Below, piece after piece: positions 20,086-29,230 of a DNA stretch of 49,245 nucleotides (positions within the stretch are counted from its first letter, which is position 1; every line of letters starts with the position of its first letter). A program made the translations under genes and the position numbers. The DNA lies in the IMG/VR virus record IMGVR_UViG_3300044638_004599, positions 1 to 49,245 of that record. One strand, given 5' to 3'. The DNA comes from a virus. The notes below the pieces were generated by a model. It saw nothing but the letters and a program-made list of their open reading frames with translations. It did not search any database and was not told the origin of the DNA.

Positions 20086-20664
20086 ATGGAGATGCATACA
20101 TTCCGTCAACATCTTCGCGAAGCCGTGATCTCTGCCACCAAAGCCGTGAAGGGTGTCCGCAAGCCCAAGGGCTACAAGACTATTGCTGCCAAGACGCTCC
20201 AGCGGTTGCGTGGCGAAACCACCTATGACGGCAAACAGTACGCATCGTACACGGATACAGGGCACGACAACCCCAATGCGCGTTGGCTTGAGAAGTGGGG
20301 GCTTCCACCCACAAGTGATGTAAAGACTCTGCGCTCGTACTTGCCGCTGCTGTGGTGGTGGGACGGTGGCAAGATTGTGGTGTACGAAATTCCGCCAAGC
20401 GAAACCGCGCAGGATGTGATTCACGGTGACATTCCTGAATACCTTGCTGCTGCGAAGAAGGCACCCAACTACAGCGGCATGACAGACTACCAAGGACGCG
20501 TGGATCGCTTTCGTAAAACTGTTTCCATTATCTCTGCCGCAACAGGCGAGAATCTGCTGCGTGATCGTGCGCTTCAACGGGGCAAGAACCGCGTGATGAA
20601 CAACCTTGCGCGTATGTTCCCAGGCTACACCGTGGTTGACAATGATGTGGAAGGCGTGATATGA
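20086..20664 (+). CDS. hypothetical protein with capsid-targeting-like N-terminus
   Basis: 192 residues from ATG 20086 (a second ATG lies at 20092). N-terminus MEMHTFRQHLREAV, then a basic stretch. The central part (TTYDGKQYASYTDTGHDNP, YLPLLWWWDGGKIVVYEIPP) looks like a compact enzyme or binding domain, not recognised. It ends in an ATGA overlap with the next gene. It belongs to the tagged set of likely head-packaged proteins. Confidence 0.68.
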   Translation: MEMHTFRQHLREAVISATKAVKGVRKPKGYKTIAAKTLQRLRGETTYDGKQYASYTDTGHDNPNARWLEKWGLPPTSDVKTLRSYLPLLWWWDGGKIVVYEIPPSETAQDVIHGDIPEYLAAAKKAPNYSGMTDYQGRVDRFRKTVSIISAATGENLLRDRALQRGKNRVMNNLARMFPGYTVVDNDVEGVI

Positions 20665-21161
20665 ATTCATTCCGCCAGCACCTCCGCGAAATGTTTGACA
20701 AGCCGTTCAGGCTAGTCAAAACCACAGCAGATAAAAACTGGCAAAAGCCAGGAACAATGACCTACGAGTACAAAGGCGCAGAGGGTGGACCTCTTGAAGT
20801 AAACTTCAGCAATCAAGGCGACTCTGTGTATGTGGACTTTGATGTGGGTGGATCTATTGCTGTTCGTGGTGAAGGCGATGCCCCAAGAATATTTGCATCA
20901 GTAATGGACGCGTTTGGGCGGTTCTTGAAAAAGAATCAGCCTGACTACTTTGAGTTTAGTGCAAACAAAGAAGACTGGGATAGTGTTAGCATGGAAACCC
21001 GTCCCACATCAAGAGCGCGTGTGTACTCCGCAATGATTAAACGGTTTGCCCCTAAATACGGATACGAGTTGAGTTCGTCAAACGAAAGAAAAAAGGTAAT
21101 GATTTTTATTGTTCGTAAAAAAGGTTTGGGCGACCAGTATTCTCCTGCATTCTCTGAGTAA
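20661..21161 (+). CDS. tagged paralog family member 1
   Basis: 166 residues. N-terminus MNSFRQHLREMFDKPFRLVK (capsid-targeting-like), a beta-rich middle (VYVDFDVGGSIAVRGEGDAP, then FASVMDAFGRFL) and the family signature RPTSRARVYSAMIKRFAPKY near the C-terminus. The next three genes encode related proteins. Function unknown; structural or ejected internal protein suspected. Confidence 0.72.
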   Translation: MNSFRQHLREMFDKPFRLVKTTADKNWQKPGTMTYEYKGAEGGPLEVNFSNQGDSVYVDFDVGGSIAVRGEGDAPRIFASVMDAFGRFLKKNQPDYFEFSANKEDWDSVSMETRPTSRARVYSAMIKRFAPKYGYELSSSNERKKVMIFIVRKKGLGDQYSPAFSE

Positions 21162-21163
21162 CC

Positions 21164-21643
21164 ATGAAAGCATTTCGCTCCTACATCACCGAACTCTTTG
21201 ATGAGCCGTTCACCTTTGTGAAAGAGGCTGGCGTATCAAGCAAGAGGTACTCCTATACGGGTGCAAAGGGTGGAATACTTGAAGTACTCTTTAACAGGTA
21301 TCCCACCGAAGAAACTATAATAGTTTCCTTTGATGTGGACGGAGACACAGGCATTCGTGCCGAAGGCGATGGCGCAAGAGTATTTGCATCAGTAATGGAT
21401 GCGTTCAAGCGGTTCATGGAGAAAAAAAGTGATCGCCCAAAGTACTTTAAATTTACTGCAAGCAAACAAGACTTTGACCGAACTCTTCAGCAGGACAGAC
21501 CCACATCAAGATCCCGTGTGTACACGGCAATGATCAAGCGGTTTGCTCCACAGTACGGATACAAGTTGATTAAGAACGAAGAAGACTATTTCGAAAATAT
21601 GTTTGTGCTTGAACGCATAAAGCCAAAGCGAGGTGCAGCGTGA
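21164..21643 (+). CDS. tagged paralog family member 2
   Basis: 159 residues, MKAFRSYITELFDEPFTFVK, closely similar to member 1 throughout: GDTGIRAEGDGARVFASVMD and RPTSRSRVYTAMIKRFAPQY. It starts 2 nt after member 1 ends. The two probably arose by recent tandem duplication. Confidence 0.72.
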   Translation: MKAFRSYITELFDEPFTFVKEAGVSSKRYSYTGAKGGILEVLFNRYPTEETIIVSFDVDGDTGIRAEGDGARVFASVMDAFKRFMEKKSDRPKYFKFTASKQDFDRTLQQDRPTSRSRVYTAMIKRFAPQYGYKLIKNEEDYFENMFVLERIKPKRGAA

Positions 21644-22866
21644 TTGACTTCCGCTCCTACCTTACCGAACTATTCGATAAGCCTTTCTCTGTGCGTGAAC
21701 TAAAGCGTATTGGATGGCAGAGCAGTGTAATTGAAATCACATACCAAGCACAAACCGATGCTGACCCGTATTTGGGAATACCACAGTATTTGAACATTGA
21801 TATCACAAAGATTAACCAAGGGTGGGAAATCAATTTCACCTTGGATGGCTCACACGAACTCACACACGCAGGAAAGCCGTATCGCATACTGGCTACAGTT
21901 GTGGAAGCGGTGCAGATGTTCTTGAAGTGGCACATGGAAACATTTAATCAATTACCCAAACAGTTAGACATGATATCCAAGACCTCCGAAGGCAAGCGCG
22001 ATGCGGTGTACAGTGCACTGATGCGCCGTTTCGGCAAGCAGTACGGGTACAAGATTGCAAACACCGAAGTTTACGGTCGCCGCCGTGCTGAACAGCGAAC
22101 CGTGACCACGGCTAAACTTGCAGAAGACCGCGACTACAAAGCAGAGTACGCCAAGATGTACGGTGGTGCAAACCCCACGCCCAAGCAGCGCATTGCAATG
22201 AAAAAGAAAACATCGCGCAAGCGTATTCTTCGCAAGATGGGACGCGAAGGAAAAAGCACCGATGGACGCGAGATTGACCACAAGGACGGCAACGCGCTGA
22301 ACAACGGCAAGAAGAACATTCGACTCGTGACTCGCGCAACCAATCGCTCCAAAGACAACAACAAGTGGAGGCGGGGCATGAGCGAAGGAGTGGAGCACGG
22401 CGACATTCCGCGTCCAAAGAAGGAGTACTACGCTCGTCCATTTAATATTAGTGGAAAGATTGTAGAGTTGTATCCTGTGTACGGTGTGCCTGTAAAGTCC
22501 ATGAAGAATTTCAATGCTCCCAAAACAGTTCGCATAGACGGTAAAAACTACACACCTAGTTCGTCCAAAGACTCTCCGTATTGGAAAGACAGTGCAAAGG
22601 TTTGGCGTTGGCGTGTTCGCATTCAAACAACTGAAGGTTGGATGCTCATGGGCTACATTGGATCGGTAAAGGCAAAAGAAGAACTACCCAAGATTATATT
22701 GGGTGATACCGCATTCATAGAAAATCTTATTCTTTCCGTTGTGGTTGGAGGAGTGCGTACACAGTACGACCGTAACGCAAACAAAGAAGTTGATGTTCCA
22801 ATGGACTACCGCGCCAATAGATATGATCGTCAACTTCACGGTAAAGTCAAGAGGCAGTCACTATGA
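21640..22866 (+). CDS. tagged paralog fused to an HNH endonuclease domain
   Basis: 408 residues from a GTG start overlapping the previous stop. Residues 1-140 match the paralog family (MIDFRSYLTELFDKPF tag; VYSALMRRFGKQYGYKI). Residues about 205-245 contain an HNH motif: DGREIDHKDGNALNN, then NIRLVTRATNRSKDNN. HNH domains cut or nick DNA with one metal ion. A further C-terminal domain (about 270-408) is unrecognised. Fusion to a head-targeting-like family suggests a nuclease carried in the virion, or a homing-type insertion adopted by the gene. Confidence 0.75.
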   Translation: MIDFRSYLTELFDKPFSVRELKRIGWQSSVIEITYQAQTDADPYLGIPQYLNIDITKINQGWEINFTLDGSHELTHAGKPYRILATVVEAVQMFLKWHMETFNQLPKQLDMISKTSEGKRDAVYSALMRRFGKQYGYKIANTEVYGRRRAEQRTVTTAKLAEDRDYKAEYAKMYGGANPTPKQRIAMKKKTSRKRILRKMGREGKSTDGREIDHKDGNALNNGKKNIRLVTRATNRSKDNNKWRRGMSEGVEHGDIPRPKKEYYARPFNISGKIVELYPVYGVPVKSMKNFNAPKTVRIDGKNYTPSSSKDSPYWKDSAKVWRWRVRIQTTEGWMLMGYIGSVKAKEELPKIILGDTAFIENLILSVVVGGVRTQYDRNANKEVDVPMDYRANRYDRQLHGKVKRQSL

Positions 22867-23372
22867 AAGCATTTCGACAGCATCTTCAAGAAATCTTCAA
22901 CTCAACTCCTATCCCATTAACAATGGTGAAGACACCGCTGTACCTGAATCATGGTGGTGTGGTGTGGTACGGAAACTGGTTGGTGGACGGAAAGCCGCAT
23001 TTGTTTGAAGCGTATGGTCGCCCCATCCGATACGGTGAATCTGATCGTCGAAGAGACGAGGGCACCATTGCGGGTTGGGTGTTTGGATTCACTGTGGATG
23101 ATGAGGCTTCGCCACCACCAGATCAGGAAGCGGAGATGAAATCCGAAACAGGACGAATATTCGCAACAGCCCTTGCGGCTATGAAACAACTCATCGAAGA
23201 ATACGATCCAGAGGTAATTCGTTTTACGGCAGCAAAAGAGAAAAAGAAAAATGATTCTCGCGTTCGCCTGTACGATTCCATGATAAAGCGATTTGCAGGA
23301 CAGCACGGATATAGATTAAAGGATCAGTCAAGCGATCAGTTTGTGCAGATGTACGCACTGGTAAAGAAATGA
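22863..23372 (+). CDS. tagged paralog family member 4
   Basis: 169 residues, MKAFRQHLQEIFNSTPIPL. The family pattern is kept with more divergence: GRIFATALAAMKQLIEEYD and RVRLYDSMIKRFAGQHGYRL. ATGA overlaps at both ends. Function unknown. Confidence 0.7.
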   Translation: MKAFRQHLQEIFNSTPIPLTMVKTPLYLNHGGVVWYGNWLVDGKPHLFEAYGRPIRYGESDRRRDEGTIAGWVFGFTVDDEASPPPDQEAEMKSETGRIFATALAAMKQLIEEYDPEVIRFTAAKEKKKNDSRVRLYDSMIKRFAGQHGYRLKDQSSDQFVQMYALVKK

Positions 23373-24217
23373 AATCATTCTCTCAAATATTAAATGAGAT
23401 TGAATCAGTACTCGTGTCACGAGTGGCTGGTGGTAGTGTGGGCTTGCGTGCAAGTAAACACTTAAAGAATATTGCTGATGACGCAAAGGATGAAGGCAAG
23501 TCTACAAAGAAGGCTGTTCGCCGCATTGGACAAATCGGAAACGATTTTAGTGTGTTCTTGTCCAAGACTACGGCGGCTCCTCAACTAGTTGTATTGGTTG
23601 TGCATCGCCCCACGAACACGGTGGCTGTGGAACTCACAATGAAGCGTAGCAGCAAGACGGGAAGCAGTGGATGGCGAGTCACAATGATTACGGCAGGAAA
23701 AGAGTACCGCAGCAGTGCAATTGGATTTTCTCTTGCCCAAAGCCTGTACAAGTTCCTGAATGGGAAGGGGTACACCATTGTTACGGGTGGCGTACAGTCT
23801 GCTGGCGGAGAAAGTATTTGGCGTGGACTCATGCAAGACGCAGAAGCAATGAAGAATATACAGGTCATGACTCCCACTAGAATGCAGCGGTTCAAGTCAG
23901 GCATGGAAAGCGGCGTGTGGCTTGGAGACTCAGGAGAAGCGGAACTAGAAGCACTGCAAGGGGTAAAACGAACTCCTGAGCAGGAGAAGCGTGTCCGCCA
24001 ACTGCAAAAGATTGTACGCACCACCGTTTCACTCCGTGGCAAACAGGGCAAGATTGATCCACCCGAAGTAAGACGAACCGCAACAGCAGGACAGCAGTTC
24101 CCTGTGGGCACCGTATGGCGTACCGAAAACAAAAAATGGGGAGCAAAGAACGAGAGCGGCTCCGTTCAATATTTTGATTCTCGTTCAGCAGCACAGGCGT
24201 TCACGAAAACACTATAG
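23369..24217 (+). CDS. tagged hypothetical protein with C-terminal WGAKN module
   Basis: 282 residues. N-terminus MKSFSQILNEIESVLVSR (tag-like). A middle domain with QLVVLVVHRPTNTVAVEL and GGVQSAGGESIWRGLM has the look of an acetyltransferase-like fold seen in phages, but this is uncertain. The C-terminal 40 residues (GTVWRTENKKWGAKNESG, YFDSRSAAQAF) recur near the N-terminus of the 25130-27451 protein. Confidence 0.68.
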   Translation: MKSFSQILNEIESVLVSRVAGGSVGLRASKHLKNIADDAKDEGKSTKKAVRRIGQIGNDFSVFLSKTTAAPQLVVLVVHRPTNTVAVELTMKRSSKTGSSGWRVTMITAGKEYRSSAIGFSLAQSLYKFLNGKGYTIVTGGVQSAGGESIWRGLMQDAEAMKNIQVMTPTRMQRFKSGMESGVWLGDSGEAELEALQGVKRTPEQEKRVRQLQKIVRTTVSLRGKQGKIDPPEVRRTATAGQQFPVGTVWRTENKKWGAKNESGSVQYFDSRSAAQAFTKTL

Positions 24218-24301
24218 GTATTCACCCTATTAGCGCGAGGCGAGGCTTCGCGTATGCTAAATAATAGCGACAAGCCAAAATCACTCAAAGGAGAACCTCT
24301 T

Positions 24302-25027
24302 ATGGCATTCACAGCAGATTCAGTCGAACTCGCCAAGGCGAATAAACTCGGCAACCAATTAGCACATCTATTCACATCGCATGGTTTAACTGGTGCCGCA
24401 GGAACCACAGGCGCGAAGATGCTTGAGAACTACGCCAGAAAACTGGGTTTCGGCATCACGGGTCTGACCACAGGCGCAGGATTTCCTCCGTTTGGAACGG
24501 TTCTGCCGTCCTACGCAACAGGAATGCGTGCTGCACTTCAGAATCCTCGTGGCGAAACAATGGCAAACGGCATTGTTCTTGGTGCGCTTGAAGGACAAAC
24601 GGTTGGTATCTATCTGAAGAAGTTTGTTCGTAACGGTGCAGACTATCGAGCAACAATGGCATCAGGTGTTACTCTTGCTCTTTCGTACACCACAGGAAAC
24701 ACTTTCACTGCGCGTGGACCAATCAGCGTACAGCCTAATGATCGAATCGTGTTCTCGGATGCATTCTATGTTGTAGCCGCAGGTGGAGCAACCTCTGCTG
24801 CCGCTGGCGGAACAGCCGCTTTCCGTGTGAACGGAACCGTGGCTAGTACTTACGCCACAGGTGCAGCATTCGATGTCACTACCGTTGGTGTGACTCGCGG
24901 TACTTCGGGTATTGCAGGAAGTACTTTTGAAGGATATGCACGAGGAACGCGGGTGAATAACGGATTCACCGCAGCCATCTACTACACCTCTCCAGCGGGT
25001 GGTAGTGGTACTTGGACTGTTTCCTAA
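24302..25027 (+). CDS. putative structural protein in its own transcription unit
   Basis: 241 residues, start MAFTADSVELAKANKLGN at 24302 with a strong AAAGGAGAACCTCTT leader. A helical N-terminal third, then a Gly/Ala/Thr-rich beta region ending in GSGTWTVS. The gene stands alone between a CTAAATA late-type box (24257-24263) and a strong terminator, a layout typical of an abundant virion protein such as a head or tail decoration. No family recognised. Confidence 0.65.
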   Translation: MAFTADSVELAKANKLGNQLAHLFTSHGLTGAAGTTGAKMLENYARKLGFGITGLTTGAGFPPFGTVLPSYATGMRAALQNPRGETMANGIVLGALEGQTVGIYLKKFVRNGADYRATMASGVTLALSYTTGNTFTARGPISVQPNDRIVFSDAFYVVAAGGATSAAAGGTAAFRVNGTVASTYATGAAFDVTTVGVTRGTSGIAGSTFEGYARGTRVNNGFTAAIYYTSPAGGSGTWTVS

Positions 25028-25054
25028 TAGTTTGACTTGGATTGACACAATAGA

Positions 25055-25102
25055 GGGGGAGTTGGAAAGGTGGAATACACCACCAACTTCCCCTTTTAAT
25101 TT
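25055..25102 (+). terminator. rho-independent terminator
   Basis: Stem GGGGGAGTTGG / CCAACTTCCCC (11 bp, one G-U), with an inner GGTGG/CCACC pairing, followed by TTTTAATTTT. It ends the single-gene unit 24302-25027. Confidence 0.85.
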
Positions 25103-25129
25103 TAGACTTTCTTCTCTTGGAGTTTGAAC

Positions 25130-27451
25130 ATGGACATTGAACCATATAAAAGTCTGCACTCAGTTATTCTTGAAGTTCAGACAGCCGTAAAGCCAGTGAA
25201 ATCCGCAGAGAAGAAACTCGGCGGGGTTTTAGGTGGACGCGAGAAGGGTAAAACATGGCAAACAGCAAGCGGAGCATGGGGAGCCAAGAACAAAGACGGA
25301 GTTACTGATTACTTTGATTCAGATGAAACAGCCAAGGCGTGGATTGCAGGTAAGTCTGCACCCGCAGGACGAGTAGACAAACCAGGAGATACTTCACAGT
25401 CTGTAGAATTGGACAAGGACGGATTCGAACAAAAGCCTTCAGCAACAGGAGCACCAAAGTCGAATGCAGGAAAACCCACAGCAGCAGCCGAACCCAATGG
25501 ACGAGGAACTCCCGCCACCCAAGCGAAAGCGACAACCGCTGATCCGAAGTATCAAGCACAACCGCAAAGTAGCCAAACAAACGAACCGCCGAAAGCACTA
25601 GATGCCGAAACAGCGCAACTAAGTAATGTTGGCACAAAGAATCCAACCACAAAAATGGACGGCGCATTCGCAAAAGACGCAAAGGCTACGGAGAAGGCTG
25701 CTGCAAAGCCAGACATTCGTAAAGCCAATGTGGTTGCAAAAGCCATTCACCAAAAAGAACTTGCTGGTCCAAAGGATGATTCGGAATCTGTATTCGGTGA
25801 TGCACAAGCAGAACGCGACTTTATTGATGAACTGAACCACGCTGCTCTATCGGCAATGCGTGGACAAACTGCATACGATTTTGAATTGTGCTCGGAAGTA
25901 TTCTCACATATTGGATTCTGCTTTGACGCAAAGACAAAGGAAAAAGTCACCAAGGGTATTCCTCGCGAAGAGATGCCACAGTTTTCTTCACAGGTTGATC
26001 CGAAGAATACCGAATCGGTTGCGTACAAGGCTCTCATGGCAAGCAAGGGGTACACTACTCCTGATCAAGTAACACCCGAAGACTTGAAGAGTGAAATCAA
26101 TATGGAAAAAGAGTACCGTAAGGCTCTTGAAGATTCGGGATACGAGGTAAAGGAAGAAGAAGTAGATGTGACTTCACTAAAACCAATTCAAGGTCAATTG
26201 AAAGGTGAGAAGGTTGCAGGAATGTACGGAACTCTTGCTGCTGCCGCAGCGGATCCCACGAACTACGGCAAAGCAGCATCGCGCCTTCTTGAACCAATTT
26301 ATGTGAGTGACGGTTATGTTATTGACGGACACCACCGTTGGGCTGCACAGTGTGCAATGGATATTGCAAACGGAAGCGGTGCAAACACCACGATGAAGAC
26401 GCGAACCATTACTAAAGGTGGTAAGCCTGTTGCTGTGGAAGACATGATTAAGTTCTCTAATGGATTTCAGAAGAGTGTGGGGCTGATGAGTCAGACCCGT
26501 GGTGGTGAAGCAATCAAAGAAAAGCCCAAGGCAAAGACAGAAGGATATCACATGAGCAAGTTCGGAAGCGGTCGTATCAGTCGTATCACACAATCACTTC
26601 ACGAATCTGTTTCTGTAAAGTTGAATGAAGGTGGCATGAAGGCTGCTCTTGAAGACTGGATCTACGCTCTTCCTGATGGGGCGATTGAAGACTTGAAGAA
26701 GGTAATGAATCTAGAGGCAGAGAACAGTATGACTCCTGCCCAACAGGAAGCCAAGATCAAGCAGATCCTCAAGAAGCACAAGGTTTCCAAATTGATGGGA
26801 CGCGAGAATCAAAGCGTGAGTGCGGTAATGACAAGTTTCAATGCGTACCACGATAGTCTTTCCGAGGCTGCGGCAAAGCCAAAGATGAAGAAGCCAAAGA
26901 TCGAGGGAGACGCTCCCGATACATTTGGTGTGGGTGCTCGTATTGGTAGAGGAACCAACCGCTCAGATTCACACGGCAAACAGATTGCAAGCGTTGCATC
27001 ACAGGTAACTCGTGATGCTGTTGCAGGAAACACAATCGCGAAGAACGAAAAGACTGCTGCTGATCTAGTTGCACTTGCAAACAAGAAGCCAGAGGGAACA
27101 ACCTTTGAAATTTACGGCAAGAAGGACGGCAAGGAAACTTCTGTCAAGATCAAGAAGACTCGCGTAATGGGATCCGTTGTGTTTATGATGGGTGCTAATC
27201 AAGTAGAACTGAATGTTGCAGGTACTGGCTTGCAGATCATAAATAAAAAGACCCGCCGCATGGTGCTTGATCGTGGCAATGATATGATTTGGGAGTCTGC
27301 GGACTTTACCGATGTTGGTATGATCTGCATTACTGAAACGGAATCCAAGATGCCACAAAATCGAAAACTATCTGATTGGGATTTGTGGAAGGTTGATGTA
27401 AAGCAACGCGAAACTATGAACAAGAAGACGGATGCCCAAGCAAAGAAGTGA
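25130..27451 (+). CDS. large multidomain protein with ParB/Srx-like DGHHR motif
   Basis: 773 residues from ATG 25130 (GGAG 7 nt upstream). N-terminus MDIEPYKSLHSVILEVQ (weak tag), a WGAKN-YFDS module (about 40-75), a long disordered Ala/Lys/Pro linker, then a helical region and a ParB/sulfiredoxin-superfamily segment: LKPIQGQLKG, then YVSDGYVIDGHHRWAA (DGHHR at about 399-403). This superfamily includes CTP-binding ParB, phosphate-transfer and nuclease members. A C-terminal basic beta domain follows. Its virion-gene setting suggests an internal or ejected protein acting on DNA or nucleotides; the activity is not established. Confidence 0.7.
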   Translation: MDIEPYKSLHSVILEVQTAVKPVKSAEKKLGGVLGGREKGKTWQTASGAWGAKNKDGVTDYFDSDETAKAWIAGKSAPAGRVDKPGDTSQSVELDKDGFEQKPSATGAPKSNAGKPTAAAEPNGRGTPATQAKATTADPKYQAQPQSSQTNEPPKALDAETAQLSNVGTKNPTTKMDGAFAKDAKATEKAAAKPDIRKANVVAKAIHQKELAGPKDDSESVFGDAQAERDFIDELNHAALSAMRGQTAYDFELCSEVFSHIGFCFDAKTKEKVTKGIPREEMPQFSSQVDPKNTESVAYKALMASKGYTTPDQVTPEDLKSEINMEKEYRKALEDSGYEVKEEEVDVTSLKPIQGQLKGEKVAGMYGTLAAAAADPTNYGKAASRLLEPIYVSDGYVIDGHHRWAAQCAMDIANGSGANTTMKTRTITKGGKPVAVEDMIKFSNGFQKSVGLMSQTRGGEAIKEKPKAKTEGYHMSKFGSGRISRITQSLHESVSVKLNEGGMKAALEDWIYALPDGAIEDLKKVMNLEAENSMTPAQQEAKIKQILKKHKVSKLMGRENQSVSAVMTSFNAYHDSLSEAAAKPKMKKPKIEGDAPDTFGVGARIGRGTNRSDSHGKQIASVASQVTRDAVAGNTIAKNEKTAADLVALANKKPEGTTFEIYGKKDGKETSVKIKKTRVMGSVVFMMGANQVELNVAGTGLQIINKKTRRMVLDRGNDMIWESADFTDVGMICITETESKMPQNRKLSDWDLWKVDVKQRETMNKKTDAQAKK

Positions 27452-27461
27452 GGAGTAATTC

Positions 27462-28691
27462 ATGGCAACAACAGGCACGGCTGCTTGGAGCAAGTACTTT
27501 AATACAGGGAAGGATATTCCTTCAGTTTTAAAGAAGGCTTCAAAGGTATTTGATTTTAAAACAAATCAGCCAGTCGGGAATCTTGACGCAGGAACCGAGA
27601 TTGTCTTTATCACATCAAAAGCATTTGATAAGCATCCACCCGTTCTTGTTGGTAGAAAGATAGTTCGTGTTGAGTTCGACAAGATTGCCAAGCCAGGTGT
27701 TCGCTCAAGCACTGCTGCAAGCCTGAAGCCACAGGCTTTCGGTGTTAAGGATACAGAATATACTTTCAAGAATTACGCTAAACTAATTCGTGAAAGCATT
27801 GAGGAACGCAAAGACTTGACTAGTAGTGTACGGGCGTATCTGTCTGCGCTTATCGACTACTGTGATGATCCAACCGAAAAGAATAAAGTACACTTAAAGA
27901 AATTTTACAGTTCTGCAAAGACTGTTCCTGTGGCAGACATCGTGAAAGACTTTGGTGAGGTGGCTGGTCCTTTCGGAGTGTTGAGTAATAAACTCATTAA
28001 AGGACTCAATGAAAGCAATACAGCAGTTTTCATTCCTGCTCGTCCAAATGAACCGCTAATGGACTATTCGGTGATAGACACCACCAAGAATCGGCGTTAT
28101 ATCATTTCCGCCAAGTCAGGAACCACTTCCAATGTTGTAAAGCCTGGAGACATCATCAATCTCCTGAACAAGACCCCTGCCAAGAAAACAAAATGGCAAC
28201 GAACCGTACAATACAAAGTGCTTGAAATTTTGTCGGGTGCAAGTATTCTTTACGGACCAATACTTGTTGCAGCATATCTCACAGGAAAAGGCTTCAAGGA
28301 GTTTGGTGGCATTACACAAAAAGCCGCAGATGACTTTATTGCAAAGGCGAAGGGATCTAGTTCCACGGCGTACAACAAGAGTCTATTTGCCACATTCATT
28401 TCGGGAAACGAGTACCTAAAGAAAAAGAAGTCTCCCACAGCAAATGAAATAATGTACGAGTGTGAAAAAGCCATTGGAAATCTTTCAAAAACTCCCAAAC
28501 TTGATTTCACCAAACTGTTTCGTGATGCTGTAGACGAACAGGTTTACTACATTAAGTTTTCCCTAGATAATACAGGAGTTCCCGAATTCGATCTCATTGG
28601 TGACACTCCCGAAGAAGTAAAGTCTAAAGTTTTTCTTCGCAGCAAAAACGGATACACACGCGCATCCGATAGAATAGGCATACAGATATGA
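27462..28691 (+). CDS. conserved-looking phage protein, function unknown
   Basis: 409 residues starting MATTGTAAWSKYFNTGKDIP. It contains VIDTTKNRRYIISAKSGTTSN with VVKPGDIINLL, a stretch reminiscent of nuclease-fold core strands, and a tag-like F-K-N-Y-A-K-L-I-R-E segment internally (about 103-112). ATGA overlap with the next gene. It may be a virion-associated enzyme, but no catalytic set can be defined by eye. Confidence 0.62.
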   Translation: MATTGTAAWSKYFNTGKDIPSVLKKASKVFDFKTNQPVGNLDAGTEIVFITSKAFDKHPPVLVGRKIVRVEFDKIAKPGVRSSTAASLKPQAFGVKDTEYTFKNYAKLIRESIEERKDLTSSVRAYLSALIDYCDDPTEKNKVHLKKFYSSAKTVPVADIVKDFGEVAGPFGVLSNKLIKGLNESNTAVFIPARPNEPLMDYSVIDTTKNRRYIISAKSGTTSNVVKPGDIINLLNKTPAKKTKWQRTVQYKVLEILSGASILYGPILVAAYLTGKGFKEFGGITQKAADDFIAKAKGSSSTAYNKSLFATFISGNEYLKKKKSPTANEIMYECEKAIGNLSKTPKLDFTKLFRDAVDEQVYYIKFSLDNTGVPEFDLIGDTPEEVKSKVFLRSKNGYTRASDRIGIQI

Positions 28692-29227
28692 AACCATTCA
28701 AAGACTTACGCGACCACGCTTTTTGCTCACTACAGCGAATCATCTTCGAAGAGTTCGATGCCGAACTCACAGAGGAAAAGATTGTGCTTGATATGCCAAA
28801 CTTATCACATGAAGATGTGGTTGCGTATCTAGAAGATAATGATGTTGAGTGGGAAGAGAAGGACGGTGTTATTTACATTCTTGATCCCGTGGAAGAAGCC
28901 GAGATCACTATTGAAGACGATGACTCCGAAGACATAGAAGAATCAGTTGACATTGAAAGCGAAATTCTGAACGAGGTTGCTGCGAAGCGCAAGATTGTGG
29001 TTCGCAAGGGCAAGAAACGAATCCTGTTTAAGTGCGGACCAGGATTCATGAAACGCGGAGAGCGTACCTGTGTTCGCCGCAATGTAAGCCAGTTGCGAAA
29101 AATAAAGTTCCGTTCCAAACGATCTGCGCGAAAGGCTAGATCAAAACGAGGACAGGCAAACAGAAAACGAAAACTCTCGATGCGTAAGCGGTTAACATTC
29201 GGGATTCGACCACGAAAGAAGAAATAG
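28688..29227 (+). CDS. bipolar acidic/basic protein, possible internal head protein
   Basis: 179 residues. N-terminus MKPFKDLRDHAFCSLQRIIF. The middle (about 55-98) is strongly acidic and the C-terminal 75 residues extremely rich in Lys/Arg (KFRSKRSARKARSKRG). Charge-polar proteins with targeting-like N-termini are typical of T4-type internal proteins that bind packaged DNA. Two Cys residues flank an RKGKKRILFKCGPGFMK segment. DNA binding is inferred from charge. Confidence 0.62.
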   Translation: MKPFKDLRDHAFCSLQRIIFEEFDAELTEEKIVLDMPNLSHEDVVAYLEDNDVEWEEKDGVIYILDPVEEAEITIEDDDSEDIEESVDIESEILNEVAAKRKIVVRKGKKRILFKCGPGFMKRGERTCVRRNVSQLRKIKFRSKRSARKARSKRGQANRKRKLSMRKRLTFGIRPRKKK

Positions 29228-29230
29228 CAA

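Noticed and set aside
21964-22626. 220-codon minus-strand open frame
   Set aside because: Antisense to the HNH fusion gene; Cys/Val/His-rich shadow composition and opposite to the local gene direction.
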